Shown: piece by piece, positions 1 to 12,480 of the stretch
Position numbering within the stretch: position 1 is the first letter of the stretch
Layout of the letters: each line of letters starts with the position of its first letter
Assembly (NCBI GenBank): GCA_021613375.1
Contig: CM038704.1
Span: 1,490,147 to 1,554,146, forward strand
Length of the DNA: 64,000 nucleotides
Direction: 5' to 3'
From: Megaleporinus macrocephalus
Taxonomy: Eukaryota; Chordata; Actinopteri; Characiformes; Anostomidae
Position numbers and translations under genes: made by a program
Notes under the pieces: model-generated
The model's database searches: none
What the model was told of the DNA's origin: nothing
Seen by the model: the letters and a program-made list of their open reading frames with translations, nothing else

Positions 1-349
1 CAACTACACTACAACAACACAACTACACTACAACAGCCCACTGTTTCTGAATCTCTGCATAATTAAATGGAGGTGAATGGAACCAGACGTCCACCTCTAA
101 AAGCTCCTCACAGAAAGTTCTTACAGTAGATGATATAAATACACTGTCTGATTCTGAGACGCTGTTTATGTTTATTTTTGTTTTTAAAGTATGTTTGTGA
201 TGGAGAGGAACAAAAAGAAAACCTAGTATTTTCAGATCTTCCACATTTTACCATCAACATCCAGATAAACTCAGAAGACACGTGTAGCTTCACTGGTGGG
301 TTTCATAGTAAATACAATGTGTAGATTTGTGTTGTGAACATAGTGACCC
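1..349. other. Unique flank, no gene recognised
   Basis: The first 36 bases are a short run of ACTAC/ACAAC pentamers resembling the NACTA satellite at 7.4 kb, perhaps a stub of another array cut by the window edge. The rest is AT-rich single-copy-looking sequence with only short frames. I see no gene or known element in it. Confidence 0.5.
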
Positions 350-1852
350 CTGGTTACCATCACTACCACTGTAAACACCATCACCACCACTGTAAACACC
401 ATCACCACCACCACTGTAAACATCATCACCACCACTGTAAACACCATCATCACCATTGTAAACACCATCACCACCACTGTAAACATCATCACCACCACTG
501 TAAACATCATCACCACCACTGTAAACACCATCTCCACCACTGTAAACATCACCACCACTGTAAATATCATCACCACCACTGTAAACATCACCTATAAACT
601 ATAAACACCATCACCACCACTGTAAACACCATCACCACCACTGTAAACACCATCACCACCACCACTGTAAACATCATCACCACCACTGTAAACACCATCA
701 TCACCATTGTAAACACCATCACCACCACTGTAAACATCATCACCACCACTGTAAACACCATCATCTCCACCACTGTAAACATCACCACCACTGTAAATAT
801 CATCACCACCACTGTAAACATCACCACCACTATAAACATCATCACCACCACTGTAAACACCATCACCACCACTGTAAACACTATCATCACCACCACTGTA
901 AACAACATCGCCACCACTGTAAACACCATCATCACCATCATCACACCATCATCACTATTGTAAACATCACCACCACTGTAAACACCATCACCACCACCAC
1001 TGTAAACATCATCACCACCACCACTGTAAACACCATCATCACCATTGTAAACACCATCACCACCACTGTAAACATCATCACCACTGTAAATATCATCACC
1101 ACCACTGTAAACATCACCACCACTATAAACATCATCACCACCACTGTAAACACCATCACCACCACTGTAAACACCATCATCTCCACCACTGTAAACATCA
1201 CCACCACTGTAAATATCATCACCACCACTGTAAACATCACCACCACTGTAAACATCATCACCACCACTGTAAACACCATCACCACCACTGTAAACACTAT
1301 CATCACCACCACTGTAAACAACATCACCACCACTATAAACATCATCACCACCACTGTAAACACCATCACCACCACTGTAAACACTATCATCACCACCACT
1401 GTAAACAACATCACCACCACTGTAAACACCATCATCACTATTGTAAACACCACCACCACCACTGTAAACATCATCACCACCACTGTAAACATTACCACCA
1501 CTGTAAACACCATCACCACCACTGTAAACACCATCACCACCGCTGTAAACATCACCACCACTGTAACCACCATCACCACAACTATAAACAATGATCACCA
1601 CTAAAAACACCATCACCACCACTGTAAACACCATCACCACCACTGTAAACACCATCACCACCACTGTAAACACCATCATCACTATTGTAAACATCATCAC
1701 CACCACTGTAAACATTACCACCACTGTAAAAATCATCACCACCACTGTAAACACCATCATCACTATTGTAAACATCATCACCACCACTGTAAACATTACC
1801 ACCACTGTAAAAATCATCACCACCACTGTAAACACCATCACTATTGTAAACA
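350..1852. repeat. CAC/CAT-rich minisatellite, about 21-bp unit, block 1
   Basis: The array repeats a core 'tgtaaacaccatcaccacc' with a basic period of 21 bp and variants of 18 and 24 bp made by gain or loss of CAC/CAT triplets. Roughly 70 copies are present. Because length changes come in threes, several frames stay open, giving Val/Met/Phe-rich frames on the minus strand and a His/Cys frame on the plus strand. Those frames are by-products of the period and do not look like genes. The top strand is C-rich and almost G-free. The array resumes at 2378 after a dispersed element. Confidence 0.95.
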
Positions 1853-2365
1853 AGTCAAGTCAATTTTATTATATAGCGCTTTTTACAACGATGTTGTCTC
1901 AAAGCAGCTTTACAGAGTTTTGAAAACAGTTATAACATATACCCCCCAGTGAGCAAGCCAGAGGCAACAGTGGCAAGAACACCTCCCTCAACTGGAGGAA
2001 GAAACCTTGGGAGGAACCAGACTCACAAGTGGAGACCCGTCCTCCTCTGATCAAACAGTATTTACAGTTTGAACTAAATACAAAAGAAAAGAGTCTCTGT
2101 TTGAAATCTGGATAGCAAAGCTTTAGAAGCTGCACAGATAGAGGCAGTGTATGACTGAGGCAGTCTCTGACTGAGGCAGTCTCTGGCTGAGGCAGTCTCT
2201 GACTGAGTCTGTATGTAAAGGGGGTGTGAGCTGAAACAGTCCCATCCTATCTCAGTGCTGGTGCATCTGGATGGCACAGTGATGTAACTGAGGGTGTAGT
2301 AGTAATGGACAGGTGAGCTGGCTGGTGATGGTGGGGTGATGGCCCGATGATCAGTCCTTCAACAG
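1853..2365. mobile_element. Dispersed teleost repeat inserted in the minisatellite (copy 1)
   Basis: This begins with a motif I recognise from many fish genomes ('caattttattatatagcgc', then 'caaagcagctttacagag') and continues into a segment with 'ctggaggaagaaacc', 'ggaggaaccagactca' and 'aaacagtatttacag'. The same segment occurs again at 33.96-34.2 kb, which shows directly that it is dispersed. It ends in short degenerate 'gaggcagtctctgactg' repeats. It lies inside the CAC/CAT array, so it probably inserted there. No coding capacity is visible and the family name is uncertain. Target-site duplication is not clear. Confidence 0.75.
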
Positions 2366-2377
2366 CCTTCAACAGCG

Positions 2378-3770
2378 TTAAACACCATCATCACCACCAC
2401 TATAAACACCATCATCACCACTGTAAACACCATCACCACCACTGTAAACATCATCACCACCACTGTAAACATCATCACCACCACTGTAAACATTACCACC
2501 ACTGTAAACATCACCACCACCACTGAAAACACCATCATCACGACTGTAAACACCATTACCACCACTGTAAACATCATCACCACCACTGTAAACATCATCA
2601 CCACCACTGTAAACAAAGATCACCACCACTGAAAACACTATCATCACCACCACTGTAAACAACATCACCACCACTGTAAACATCATCACCATTGTAAACA
2701 CCATCACCACCACTGTAAACACTATCATCACCACCACTGTAAACAACATCACCACCATTGTAAACATCATCACCACCACTGTAAACACCACCACCATCAC
2801 TGTAAACATCATCACCACCACTGTTAACACCATCAACACCACTGTAAACATTACCACCACTGTAAACACCATCACCACCACTGTAAACACCATCACCACC
2901 ACTGTAAACACCATCATCACCACTGTAAACATCATCACCACCACTGTAAACATTACCACCACTGTAAGCAAAGATCACCACCACTGAAAACACCATCATC
3001 ACGACTGTAAACACCATTAACACCGCTGTAAACATCACCACCACTGTAAACATCATCACCACCACTGTAAACACCATCATTACTATTGTAAACACCATCA
3101 CCACCACTGTAAACATCATCATCACCACTATAAACAACGATAACCACTAAACACCATCACCACCCCTATAAACAACGATCACCACTAAAAAAAACATCAC
3201 CACCATTGTAAACACCATCACCACCACTGTAAACACCATCACCACCACTGTAAACCTCCTTACCACCACTGTAAACAAAGTTCACCACCACTATTTATTA
3301 CCACCGCTGTAAACATCACCACCACTGTAAACACCATCACCACCACTGTAAACACTATAACCACCACTGTAAACATCACCACCACTGTAAACACCATCAT
3401 CACTATTGTAAACACCATCACCAACACTGTAAACATCACCACCACTGTAAACACCATCATCACTATTGTAAACACCATCACCACCACTGTAAACACCATC
3501 ACCACCACTGTAAACATTACCACCACTGTAAGCAAAGATCACCACCACTGAAAACACCATCATCACAACTGTAAACACCATCACCACCGCTGTAAACATC
3601 ACCACCACTGTAAACATCAACACCACCACTGTAAACATTACCACCACTGTAAACAAAGATCACCACCACTGAAAACACCATCATCACGACTGTTAACACC
3701 ATCATCACGACTGTAAACACCATCACCACCACTGTAAACATCACCATCACTGAAAACAACGATCACCATC
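2378..3770. repeat. CAC/CAT-rich minisatellite, block 2
   Basis: This continues the unit of 350-1852, with about 65 copies. It has variants not common in block 1, notably 'aaagatcaccaccactgaaaac' type units that recur around 2625, 2970, 3535 and 3656, which suggests a longer repeat of several hundred bases built on the 21-bp unit. It ends at a short (TA)n tract near 3774. Confidence 0.95.
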
Positions 3771-3784
3771 ACAATATATATATT

Positions 3785-4150
3785 GGCCACATACACACAC
3801 AGGGACACTTAAGAACACACATACACACACACTAGTGAACAGAGACACATTAGGGAGCACTGAAACACCCACAAACACTAGTGAACACACAGACATACAC
3901 ACTAGGCAGTCTGAATCGTACACACACACACACACACACACTAGGGCAGTGAAATAACCACATACACACACTAGTGAACAGACACAATAGGGAGCAGTGA
4001 GCACACTTGACCAGAGTAGTGAGCAGCCCCATCCACAGTAACTGTGGACCAGTGTGGGGTTTGTTGTCTCCTTTAAGGGCACTTCAGTCGTGTCCTGTTG
4101 GTCCAGGGGATCAAACTGGTGACCTGGTGTACAGGAACTGGTGTGTGTTC
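3785..4150. mobile_element. CA-rich dispersed short element
   Basis: It is made of 'cacactagtgaac' and 'agggagcagtgagcacac' segments with a (CA)n tract at about 3918-3942, followed by 'ttaagggcacttcagtcgtg' and a 'ggggatcaaactggtgacc' stretch. The same parts occur at 34.29-34.5 kb, 34.87-34.97 kb and 35.99-36.12 kb. I recognise the arrangement as a common short interspersed repeat of teleosts. The 'gatcaaactggtgacc' part resembles the B-box region of a tRNA-derived element, but I cannot place its class firmly. Confidence 0.7.
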
Positions 4151-5456
4151 TCTTACTCTGACTTCTTTCTGATGACTCTCCGCACGAGGTTCGAGTTTTA
4201 CATTATGTTTACATCACGTCATATTCTGTATGTTTATTAGTCGGATGCAAAGCTGAAATCTGATTACTTCCTAACTCCTCCAGACCTGGAGTTCCATTAT
4301 GTGATTACTCGAGTGCACGTAAACGTGGTGAAGGGATTACTGACACACTCTGATTTCCTGTGCATGTAAACACACTTAATATTTAAATCCTGTAGAGCCG
4401 AACAGGAAACTATAAGTACTGTAAGTTTCTTTGCTGTCAGTGCTGAGCCATATGGTACAGATAGAGATTAGCTTGAGCACGTCTCTAATACTACCCAAGA
4501 CTTTGCGAAGGGGGGAACCTGTAGACCACCATCACGTCAGTGAGCAGCCAAGCAGGCATGCGGCCTAATTCCCATCAGCTTTGAGAGAACATTACTTTGA
4601 CAAAGACGACATATGATAGAATTAGAAAGCTAAAAATATTTGGAAGGAACCGGATACTCAAAACTGGAGATCACAGCGAGAGCCTGACGACATTAGAGGT
4701 TCACAGTCAGCATCTCCAGGAGATTCTAGGGATTTAACAGAGACTGTTTTTTAAAGCTAACAGCTAATGCTAACTTTGCTTCATCTTCATTGGCCTCATA
4801 ACCAACTTCAGTCTTCAAGTCTGACCCCCATAACGTTCCTTGTCCAGGTTTCCGAGTCCCACGGTGTCTTAAAGTGTAATGATATGTGAAGAGCCTGAGG
4901 TAGCACTTGCTAGGCTATTTTAGCCTCTCCATTAGCGCTTGAGTGGCTTTTTGCGTTGCCAAGGAACAGCATGCTGTTGCTACACAGGTGCAGAATGCAC
5001 CTGCTGTCCCTGAGCGCTTCTCCTTCATTGGCTCAGAGTCGTCATTAAGCGAGTTCCTGGCCAATCAGGCGTCAGGATTCGGATGCCAACCACAACAGCT
5101 TGTTATGAGCTAAATAGAGAGACGAGGCAAACTGGAGAAAACAGACTCGCAGAGCACGGAGAGATATTTTCCCACAGGAGACATTTCTCTTTCTTCTTCG
5201 TCTCAGGAGAAATGAAGCAGGTCTCAGTGTTGTGTTAGAGGAAGGACCTCCAGTGTCTGAACTCAACCTTCCTCAGGAGGAACAGAAGCATTTAGCTGTA
5301 CGAGAAGTTCAACCGAGACAGACGAGAAAGACAGGAGCTCTGAAAGATCACTGAGACGCTGAGATCTGTACAGTCATACAGGCTTCCTGAAGAAAAGCAG
5401 CTCAAGCAGTCGAGGGTGTTGCTAGTAAGTCACAAAGCTTTTGTACAGGCTTGTTT
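4151..5456. other. Unique-looking interval, nothing recognised
   Basis: No known domain, element or long frame is visible. Short frames (up to about 64 codons) have no recognisable protein character. Base composition is ordinary compared with the arrays on either side. Confidence 0.5.
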
Positions 5457-5698
5457 TGCCAGCCAGTTGGGGCCCACAAAGATTTGTCCATTGGCTCTAT
5501 GTGGGCCCCATGTGTAATTTTGCCCACGTGGGCCACTAGTGGGGGCAATCTTGGCTGCATGTGGGGCCCATGTGAACAATCATCCACTGAAATAACTGTA
5601 ACCAGGCCATAAATGTAGCCTAACAGTCCCACAGCTGTAGCCCAAGTGGGGCCCAAAAATAACCTAACTCATAACCTAATTCGGGCCCATGTGGGGCT
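5457..5698. repeat. Degenerate 'gtgggcccatgtggg' dispersed repeat
   Basis: There are many imperfect copies of GGGCCCA/TGGGCCC boxes ('gtggggcccatgtg', 'ttgcccacgtgggcc'), partly palindromic. A weaker copy is seen near 35660-35690 ('gtgggccgcaggtgggc'). I recognise this style of repeat from fish genomes. It has no coding potential and directly precedes the 37-bp array. Confidence 0.55.
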
Positions 5699-7306
5699 AG
5701 GTGAAGGTAGTGTTACAGTTTACCTGTACACAGGTAGGTGAAGGTAGTGTTACAGTTTACCTGTACACAGGTAGGTGAAGGTAGTGTTACAGTTTACCTG
5801 TACACAGGTAGGTGAAGGTAGTGTTACAGTTTATCTGTACACATGTAGGTGAAGGTAGTGTTACAGTTTATCTGTACACAGGTAGGTGAAGGTAGTGTTA
5901 CAGTTTACCTGTACACAGGTAGGTGAAGGTAGTGTTACAGTTTACCTGTACACAGGTAGGTGAAGGTAGTGTTACAGTTTACCTGTACACAGGTAGGAGA
6001 AGGTAGTGTTACAGTTTACCTGTACACAGGTAGGTGAAGGTAGTGTTACAGTTTACCTGTACACAGGTAGGTGAAGGTAGTGTTACAGTTTACCTGTACA
6101 CAGGTAGGTGAAGGTAGTGTTACAGTTTACCTGTACACAGGTAGGTGAAGGTAGTGTTACAGTTTACCTGTACACAGGTAGGTGAAGGTAGTGTTACAGT
6201 TTACCTGTACACAGGTAGGTGAAGGTAGTGTTACAGTTTACCTGTACACAGGTAGGTGAAGGTAGTGTTACAGTTTATCTGTACACATGTAGGTGAAGGT
6301 AGTGTTACAGTTTATCTGTACACAGGTAGGTGAAGGTAGTGTTACAGTTTACCTGTACACAGGTAGGTGAAGGTAGTGTTACAGTTTACCTGTACACAGG
6401 TAGGTGAAGGTAGTGTTACAGTTTACCTGTACACAGGTAGGTGAAGGTAGTGTTACAGTTTACCTGTACACAGGTAGGAGAAGGTAGTGTTACAGTTTAC
6501 CTGTACACAGGTAGGTGAAGGTAGTGTTACAGTTTACCTGTACACAGGTAGGTGAAGGTAGTGTTACAGTTTACCTGTACACAGGTAGGTGAAGGTAGTG
6601 TTACAGTTTACCTGTACACAGGTAGGTGAAGGTAGTGTTACAGTTTATCTGTAAACAGTTAGGTGAAGGTAGTGTTACAGTTTACCTGTACACAGGTAGG
6701 TGAAGGTAGTGTTACAGTTTATCTGTACACAGGTAGGTGAATGTAGTGTTACAGTTTACCTGTACACAGGTAGGTGAAGGTAGTGTTACAGTTTACCTGT
6801 ACACAGGTAGGTGAAGGTAGTGTTACAGTTTACCTGTACACAGGTAGGTGAAGGTAGTGTTACAGTTTACCTGTACACAGGTAGGTGAAGGTAGTGTTAC
6901 AGTTTATCTGTACACATGTAGGTGAAGGTAGTGTTACAGTTTATCTGTACACAGGTAGGTGAAGGTAGTGTTACAGTTTACCTGTACACAGGTAGGTGAA
7001 GGTAGTGTTACAGTTTATCTGTACACAGGTAGGTGAAGGTAGTGTTACAGTTTACCTGTACACAGGTAGGTGAAGGTAGTGTTACAGTTTACCTGTACAC
7101 AGGTAGGTGAAGGTAGTGTTACAGTTTACCTGTACACAGGTAGGTGAAGGTAGTGTTACAGTTTACCTGTACACAGGTAGGAGAAGGTAGTGTTACAGTT
7201 TACCTGTACACAGGTAGGTGAAGGTAGTGTTACAGTTTACCTGTACACAGGTAGGTGAAGGTAGTGTTACAGTTTACCTGTACACAGGTAGGTGAAGGTA
7301 GTGTTA
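5699..7306. repeat. 37-bp tandem array, about 43 copies
   Basis: The unit contains 'ggtgaaggtagtgttacag' followed by 'tttacctgtacacaggta', and copies are nearly identical. Each unit carries the inverted pair ACCTGT-AC-ACAGGT. Rare variants recur at exact multiples of 37 bp: 'gagaagg' at 5997, 6478 and 7181 (13 and 19 units apart), and a 'tatctgtacacatg' variant near 5833, 6277 and 6906 (12 and 17 units apart). This points to block duplication of several units at a time. Confidence 0.97.
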
Positions 7307-7412
7307 GAAGTAGTACCCAAGGACTCCTAGTGGTATAGTGTAAGGTAGTTATCCAGGTGGGGAATAGAACCCCAGTCTACAGCATGGAGGGCAGCAGTGT
7401 GACACACTACAC
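7307..7412 (+). mobile_element. Dispersed short repeat fragment abutting the NACTA array
   Basis: It contains 'ggactcctagtggtatagtg' and 'ccaggtggggaatagaacc', then 'gcagcagtgtgacacacta'. A second copy of the same text is at 49.74-49.83 kb ('ccaggtgggaaatagaacc'). The element runs straight into the pentamer array, whose ACTAC units match the end of this element. Confidence 0.65.
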
Positions 7413-9351
7413 TATACTACACTATACTAAACTATACTACACTATACTAAACTATACTACACTATACTACACTACACTGTACTAAACTATACTACACTAT
7501 ACTAAACTATACTACACTACACTATACTACACTACACTATACTACACTACACTGTACTAAACTATACTACACTATACTAAACTATACTACACTACACTAT
7601 ACTACACTACACTACACTATACTACACTATACTAAACTATACTACACTACACTATACTACACTACACTACACTATACTACACTACACTGTACTAAACTAT
7701 ACTACACTACACTATACTATACTACACTACACTATACTACACTACACTACACTATACTACACTACACTGTACTAAACTATACTACACTATACTAAACTAT
7801 ACTACACTACACTATACTACACTATACTAAACTATACTACACTACACTATACTACACTACACTATACTATACTACACTATACTAAACTATACTACACTAT
7901 ACTAAACTATACTACACTACACTACACTACACTAAACTATACTACACTATACTACACTATACTACACTATACTAAACTATACTACACTACACTATATTAC
8001 ACTATACTAAACTATACTATACTACACTACACTATACTATACTACACTACACTATACTATACTACACTATACTAAACTATACTACACTACACTAAACTAT
8101 ACTACACTAAACTATACTATACTACACTACACTACACTATACTACACTATACTATACTACACTATACTAAACTATACTACACTGTACTAAACTATACTAC
8201 ACTGTACTAAACTATACTACACTACACTATACTATACTACACTACACTATACTATACTACACTACACTATACTATACCACACTATACTATACTACACTAT
8301 ACTAAACTATACTACACTATACTAAACTATACTACACTACACTATACTATACTACACTATACTAAACTATACTACACTATACTAAACTATACTACACTAC
8401 ACTAAACTATACTACACTATACTAAACTATACTACACTACACTAAACTATACTACACTACACTATACTATACTACACTACACTAAACTATACTACACTAC
8501 ACTATACTATACTACACTACACTATACTACACTATACTAAACTATACTACACTATACTACACTATACTAAACTATACTACACTACACTATACTATACTAC
8601 ACTATACTAAACTATACTACACTATACTAAACTATACTACACTATACTAAACTATACTAAACTATACTACACTACATTATACTACACTATACTAAACTAT
8701 ACTACACTATACTACACTACACTACTCTATACTACACTATACTAAACTATACTACACTATACTAAACTATACTACACTACACTATACTACACTACACTAT
8801 ACTACACTATACTAAACTATACTACACTATACTAAACTATACTACACTACACTATACTATACTACACTATACTAAACTATACTACACTACACTATACTAC
8901 ACTACACTACTCTATACTACACTATACTAAACTATACTACACTATACTAAACTATACTACACTACACTATACTACACTACACTACACTATACTACACTAT
9001 ACTACACTATACTACACTATACTAAACTATACTACACTACACTATACTACACTACACTACACTATACTACACTATACTAAACTATACTACACTACACTAC
9101 ACTATACTACACTACACTATACTACACTATACTAAACTATACTACACTATACTAAACTATACTACACTACACTATACTATACTACACTATACTAAACTAT
9201 ACTACACTACACTATACTACACTACACTACTCTATACTACACTATACTAAACTATACTACACTATACTACACTATACTAAACTATACTACACTACACTAT
9301 ACTACACTACACTACTCTATACTACACTATACTAAACTATACTACACTATA
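7411..9351. repeat. NACTA pentanucleotide satellite
   Basis: About 390 pentamers of the form N-A-C-T-A, in which the first base varies (C, T, A, rarely G) while ACTA is nearly fixed. The variable base forms recurring words such as 'cactatactaaactatacta', so there is longer-range order on top of the pentamer. The top strand is nearly free of G across 1.9 kb. There are no open frames of note. Confidence 0.95.
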
Positions 9352-10495
9352 CTTACCAAATATCCTGTAACATCACCAAATATCACTTGTTGTGCTATAG
9401 CTCACTGTGTGTGTGTGTGTGTGTGTGGGTGGGGTGGGGTGGAGTGGGCGGGGGGGTATATCATAAAAATATGAATAATGCAAACATAAGATCAGTTTTG
9501 CTAGACGTTCCAAAGATGTTCATTCATCCGTCCACACGGAACCCGGCAGGCTAAATGAACACAGAGGCTGTTTTGTCTGTAGACCAGGACCGAGTGCCAG
9601 CATTTAAAGCCGTTTCTCTTTCAACAGCAGGTTTGTTCTCCTGCCCTTAATCAGGTCTGTAAACCCATGATGCAAACTTCACCACACTGTACATAACTGA
9701 ACATCACTTACACAGTCCACAAAAATCATATGGGCCCTTTAATATGAATGTATATGTGGTTTTCATACATGTCCTGAAAACTAATTAGCCCCGCCCATTC
9801 ATGCTGAAGTAATAAGGAGCATTTCAGCCTGGACTGCTTTTAAAGTAAGGCACAATACAGGACAGTAGAGCTCTCTCAAATATATCAGTCTTAAAGACAC
9901 AATAGTAATGTGTTTAACTATAAGAGAGGATAAGGTCCAGATTCATGTTCAAATTTACCCACTCCACCTTAAATGATGCTGCAGTTGCATTCTGGCTACT
10001 GGTCCAGATTCATGTTTGACTATTAAACAGTAACTCTAGAAAGTTCTGCAGCAGCAGGAGTGACGTTTCTTCAAACGTGTGGTCGGAGATCTTCCTCATC
10101 ATAACGAGCCTCTGCTTCGTAACGTGCTGGGAAGGTAATTAACACCACTCCTGCCTGCTTATTATCTCTGATGATGAAGATTACAAAGACAAACGCAGGA
10201 CACGCTTGTTCAGCGCCGCCGCATCACGCCTGCAGTGTCATAGCAGCTCATCAGCGTCCTCGGGAAGCATCTGCGCTAAACTGATTAATAGCGCGTCCAC
10301 GCCAAACACAACAAACCCACGAGTCGTCCTCACTGAGAGGAGAACAGCCTCTTCTCCAGCATCTTCAGCCTCCTGTCCTCAGAGAGACGCTCAGGGCTCC
10401 TGGCTTGAACATTTCCATTTATTCTAAATTCTCAACAGCCGGCGTTCGTACTGTTTTATACAGCTCAGTAAAGTCCTGCATAGCTGTGCATGAGT
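9352..10495. other. Unique-looking interval with GT repeat and G-rich tract
   Basis: It holds a (GT)n tract at 9406-9428 followed by a G-run cluster at 9427-9456, a fragment near 9955-10015 with the 'ccaccttaaat' end of the short inverted-repeat element also seen near 13.85 kb and 32.2 kb, and a moderately CpG-containing stretch at 10070-10430. A 73-codon frame at 10206-10427 lies in that stretch but has no recognisable features. No gene is called. Confidence 0.5.
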
Positions 10496-10672
10496 TTTTA
10501 AAGGAGCAGTATGTAACATTTAAGGGGGCTCTATTATAAGAAATAGAATATAATACATTAGTGTACATCAATGTGTTCTCCTTAGTTTAGAATGAGGAGT
10601 TATATCTACACAGGAGCAGCTAGCATTCCAACAGAAGCTGCCACCACCATGTTTCTACAGTAGCCTATAACA
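10496..10672 (-). mobile_element. Short non-autonomous element (reverse copy), family 'M'
   Basis: It runs from 'ttaaaggagcagtatgtaac' to 'ccaccaccatgtttctacag'. Its reverse complement matches 59.4-59.64 kb over most of its length ('tactgtagaaacatggtgg', 'ctatgtagatatga', 'actctaatgta', 'gtattatactcc') and matches 32.38-32.48 kb in part. Related ends lie near 11.89 and 12.17 kb. I infer a MITE-like or SINE-like family. No coding region is seen. It abuts the 90-bp array. Confidence 0.7.
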
Positions 10673-11585
10673 GAGTACTGAACTGAATGATCATTACAAG
10701 AATAATGAGGATGTTTGATGGTGTAAATGAGTTTATCAGTAGTCAGTAGTGATTATTAAACTGAGTACTGAACTGAATGATCATTACAAGAATAATGAGG
10801 ATGTTTGATGGTGTGAATGAGTTTATCAGTAGTCAGTAGTGATTATTAAACTGAGTACTGAACTGAATGAACATTAAAAGAATAATGAGGATGTTTGATG
10901 GTGTAAATGAGTTTATCAGTAGTCAGTAGTGATTATTAAACTGAGTACTGAACTGAATGATCATTAAAATAATGAGGATGTTTGATGGTGTAAATGAGTT
11001 TATCAATAGTCAGTAGTGATTATTAAACTGAGTACTGAACTGAATGATCATTAAAATAATGAGGATGTTTGATGGTGTAAATGAGTTTATCAGTAGTGAT
11101 TATTAAACTGAGTACTGAACTGAATGATCATTAAAAGAATAATGAGGATGTTTGATGGTGTAAATGAGTTTATTAGTAGTCAGTAGTGATTATTAAACTG
11201 AGTACTGAACTGAATGATCATTAAAATAATAATGAGGATGTTTGATGGTGTAAATGAGTTTATCAGTAGTCAGTAGTGATTATTAAACTGAGTACTGAAC
11301 TGAATGATCATTACAAGAATAATGAGGATGTTTGATGGTGTAAATGAGTTTATCAGTAGTCAGTAGTGATTATTAAACTGAGTACTGAACTGAATGATCA
11401 TTAAAATAATAATGAGGATGTTTGATGGTGTAAATGAGTTTATCAGTAGTCAGTAGTGATTATTAAACTGAGTACTGAACTGAATGATCATTAAAATAAT
11501 AATGAGGATGTTTGATGGTGTAAATGAGTTTATCAGTAGTCAGTAGTGATTATTAAACTGAGTACTGAACTGAATGAACATTAAT
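10673..11585. repeat. 90-bp tandem array, about 10 copies
   Basis: Each unit reads through 'gagtactgaactgaatgatc', 'ataatgaggatgtttgatgg' and 'tttatcagtagtcagtagtg'. Copies differ by small indels (for example 'ttaaaataat' against 'ttacaagaat') and by the presence or absence of one 'cagtagt'. Divergence between copies is low. Confidence 0.96.
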
Positions 11586-12480
11586 ATGATAACAAATAAA
11601 GAATTGTATGTAATTGGCTGACACTGCAGTCTAACACATGCTCTAATAAAGCTCTCACTCCTGCTGCCTTCTCTTATTGCATTATGTTGTTGGTGCATTT
11701 AAGTGCTTTCAGCCTCTTAGTGCTGCACAGTGATACTATAGTGCCCCCTACAGTTCTCTTTGTGTTATTACCACAGCTGAATACAACACTCTACAGACTC
11801 CACTTTCTTACAGTAAACAAACCAGCTTTTAGGTGTTTACTGTTCATTACAGTCTATTACTTATTTTGGACTCTATAAAGGTTTGCACAATGGTTTAAAG
11901 GTGCAGTGTGATTTTTTGGGGGGCGCTCTTTTACACAAAATTACCAGCTGATCAGCTCTATTAAGAGATATTTTTTCCCATTAAAATGTAATGATTTTAA
12001 CTCACTTCTTAAATGTCTTCTGATTTAGGATTACAGCAGAGAGCACCAATAGACAGAGAAAAATAATATTAACCAAAAATATCATGTTTCTCCTCCCCGT
12101 ATATATATATATATATATAATCTTCTTAGATTTGGCCATTTGGTGGCTGTTTCTTTGAGACACCGTGTTTAAAGGAGCGATGTGTAAAATGATGCAACCT
12201 CTTCCACTCAAAACAAGGGGGGGGGCAACATTTCATCAGAAAGCTGACCACAGGTTAGAATACAGCGTCAGGGCAGCAGCTCTACTTCCTCATCCTCACA
12301 TGTTGGACTGATTCCACTCCACACTACAGTGACTCACTATCACCTCCTCAGTTACAAAGTTGTACTACATGGATGGACTGATTTACGCATTGCCCAAACC
12401 TCCAATAATCTCTAACGATGGCCTTTAAACTATATAATAATATTTCTGTTTGAAAATTAGCAGCTACATAACTCATATAT
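11586..12480. other. Intergenic with element remnants
   Basis: It contains 'gtgccccctacag' near 11741 and two short ends of the family 'M' type: 'tttaaaggtgcagtgtgatt' near 11893 and 'tttaaaggagcgatgtgtaa' near 12169. A short (AT)n tract lies at about 12101-12118 and a G9 run near 12218. No gene is recognised. Confidence 0.5.

Noticed and set aside
334..597. Plus-strand His/Cys-rich frame resembling a metal-binding peptide
   Set aside because: The HHHHHC pattern is the translation of the 21-bp repeat unit; no gene structure around it.
588..1853. 421-codon minus-strand frame rich in Val, Met, Phe, Tyr, Gly and Asp
   Set aside because: It reads straight through the CAC/CAT minisatellite; units change length by triplets so frames stay open. 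Frame identity even switches between repeat translations along its length.
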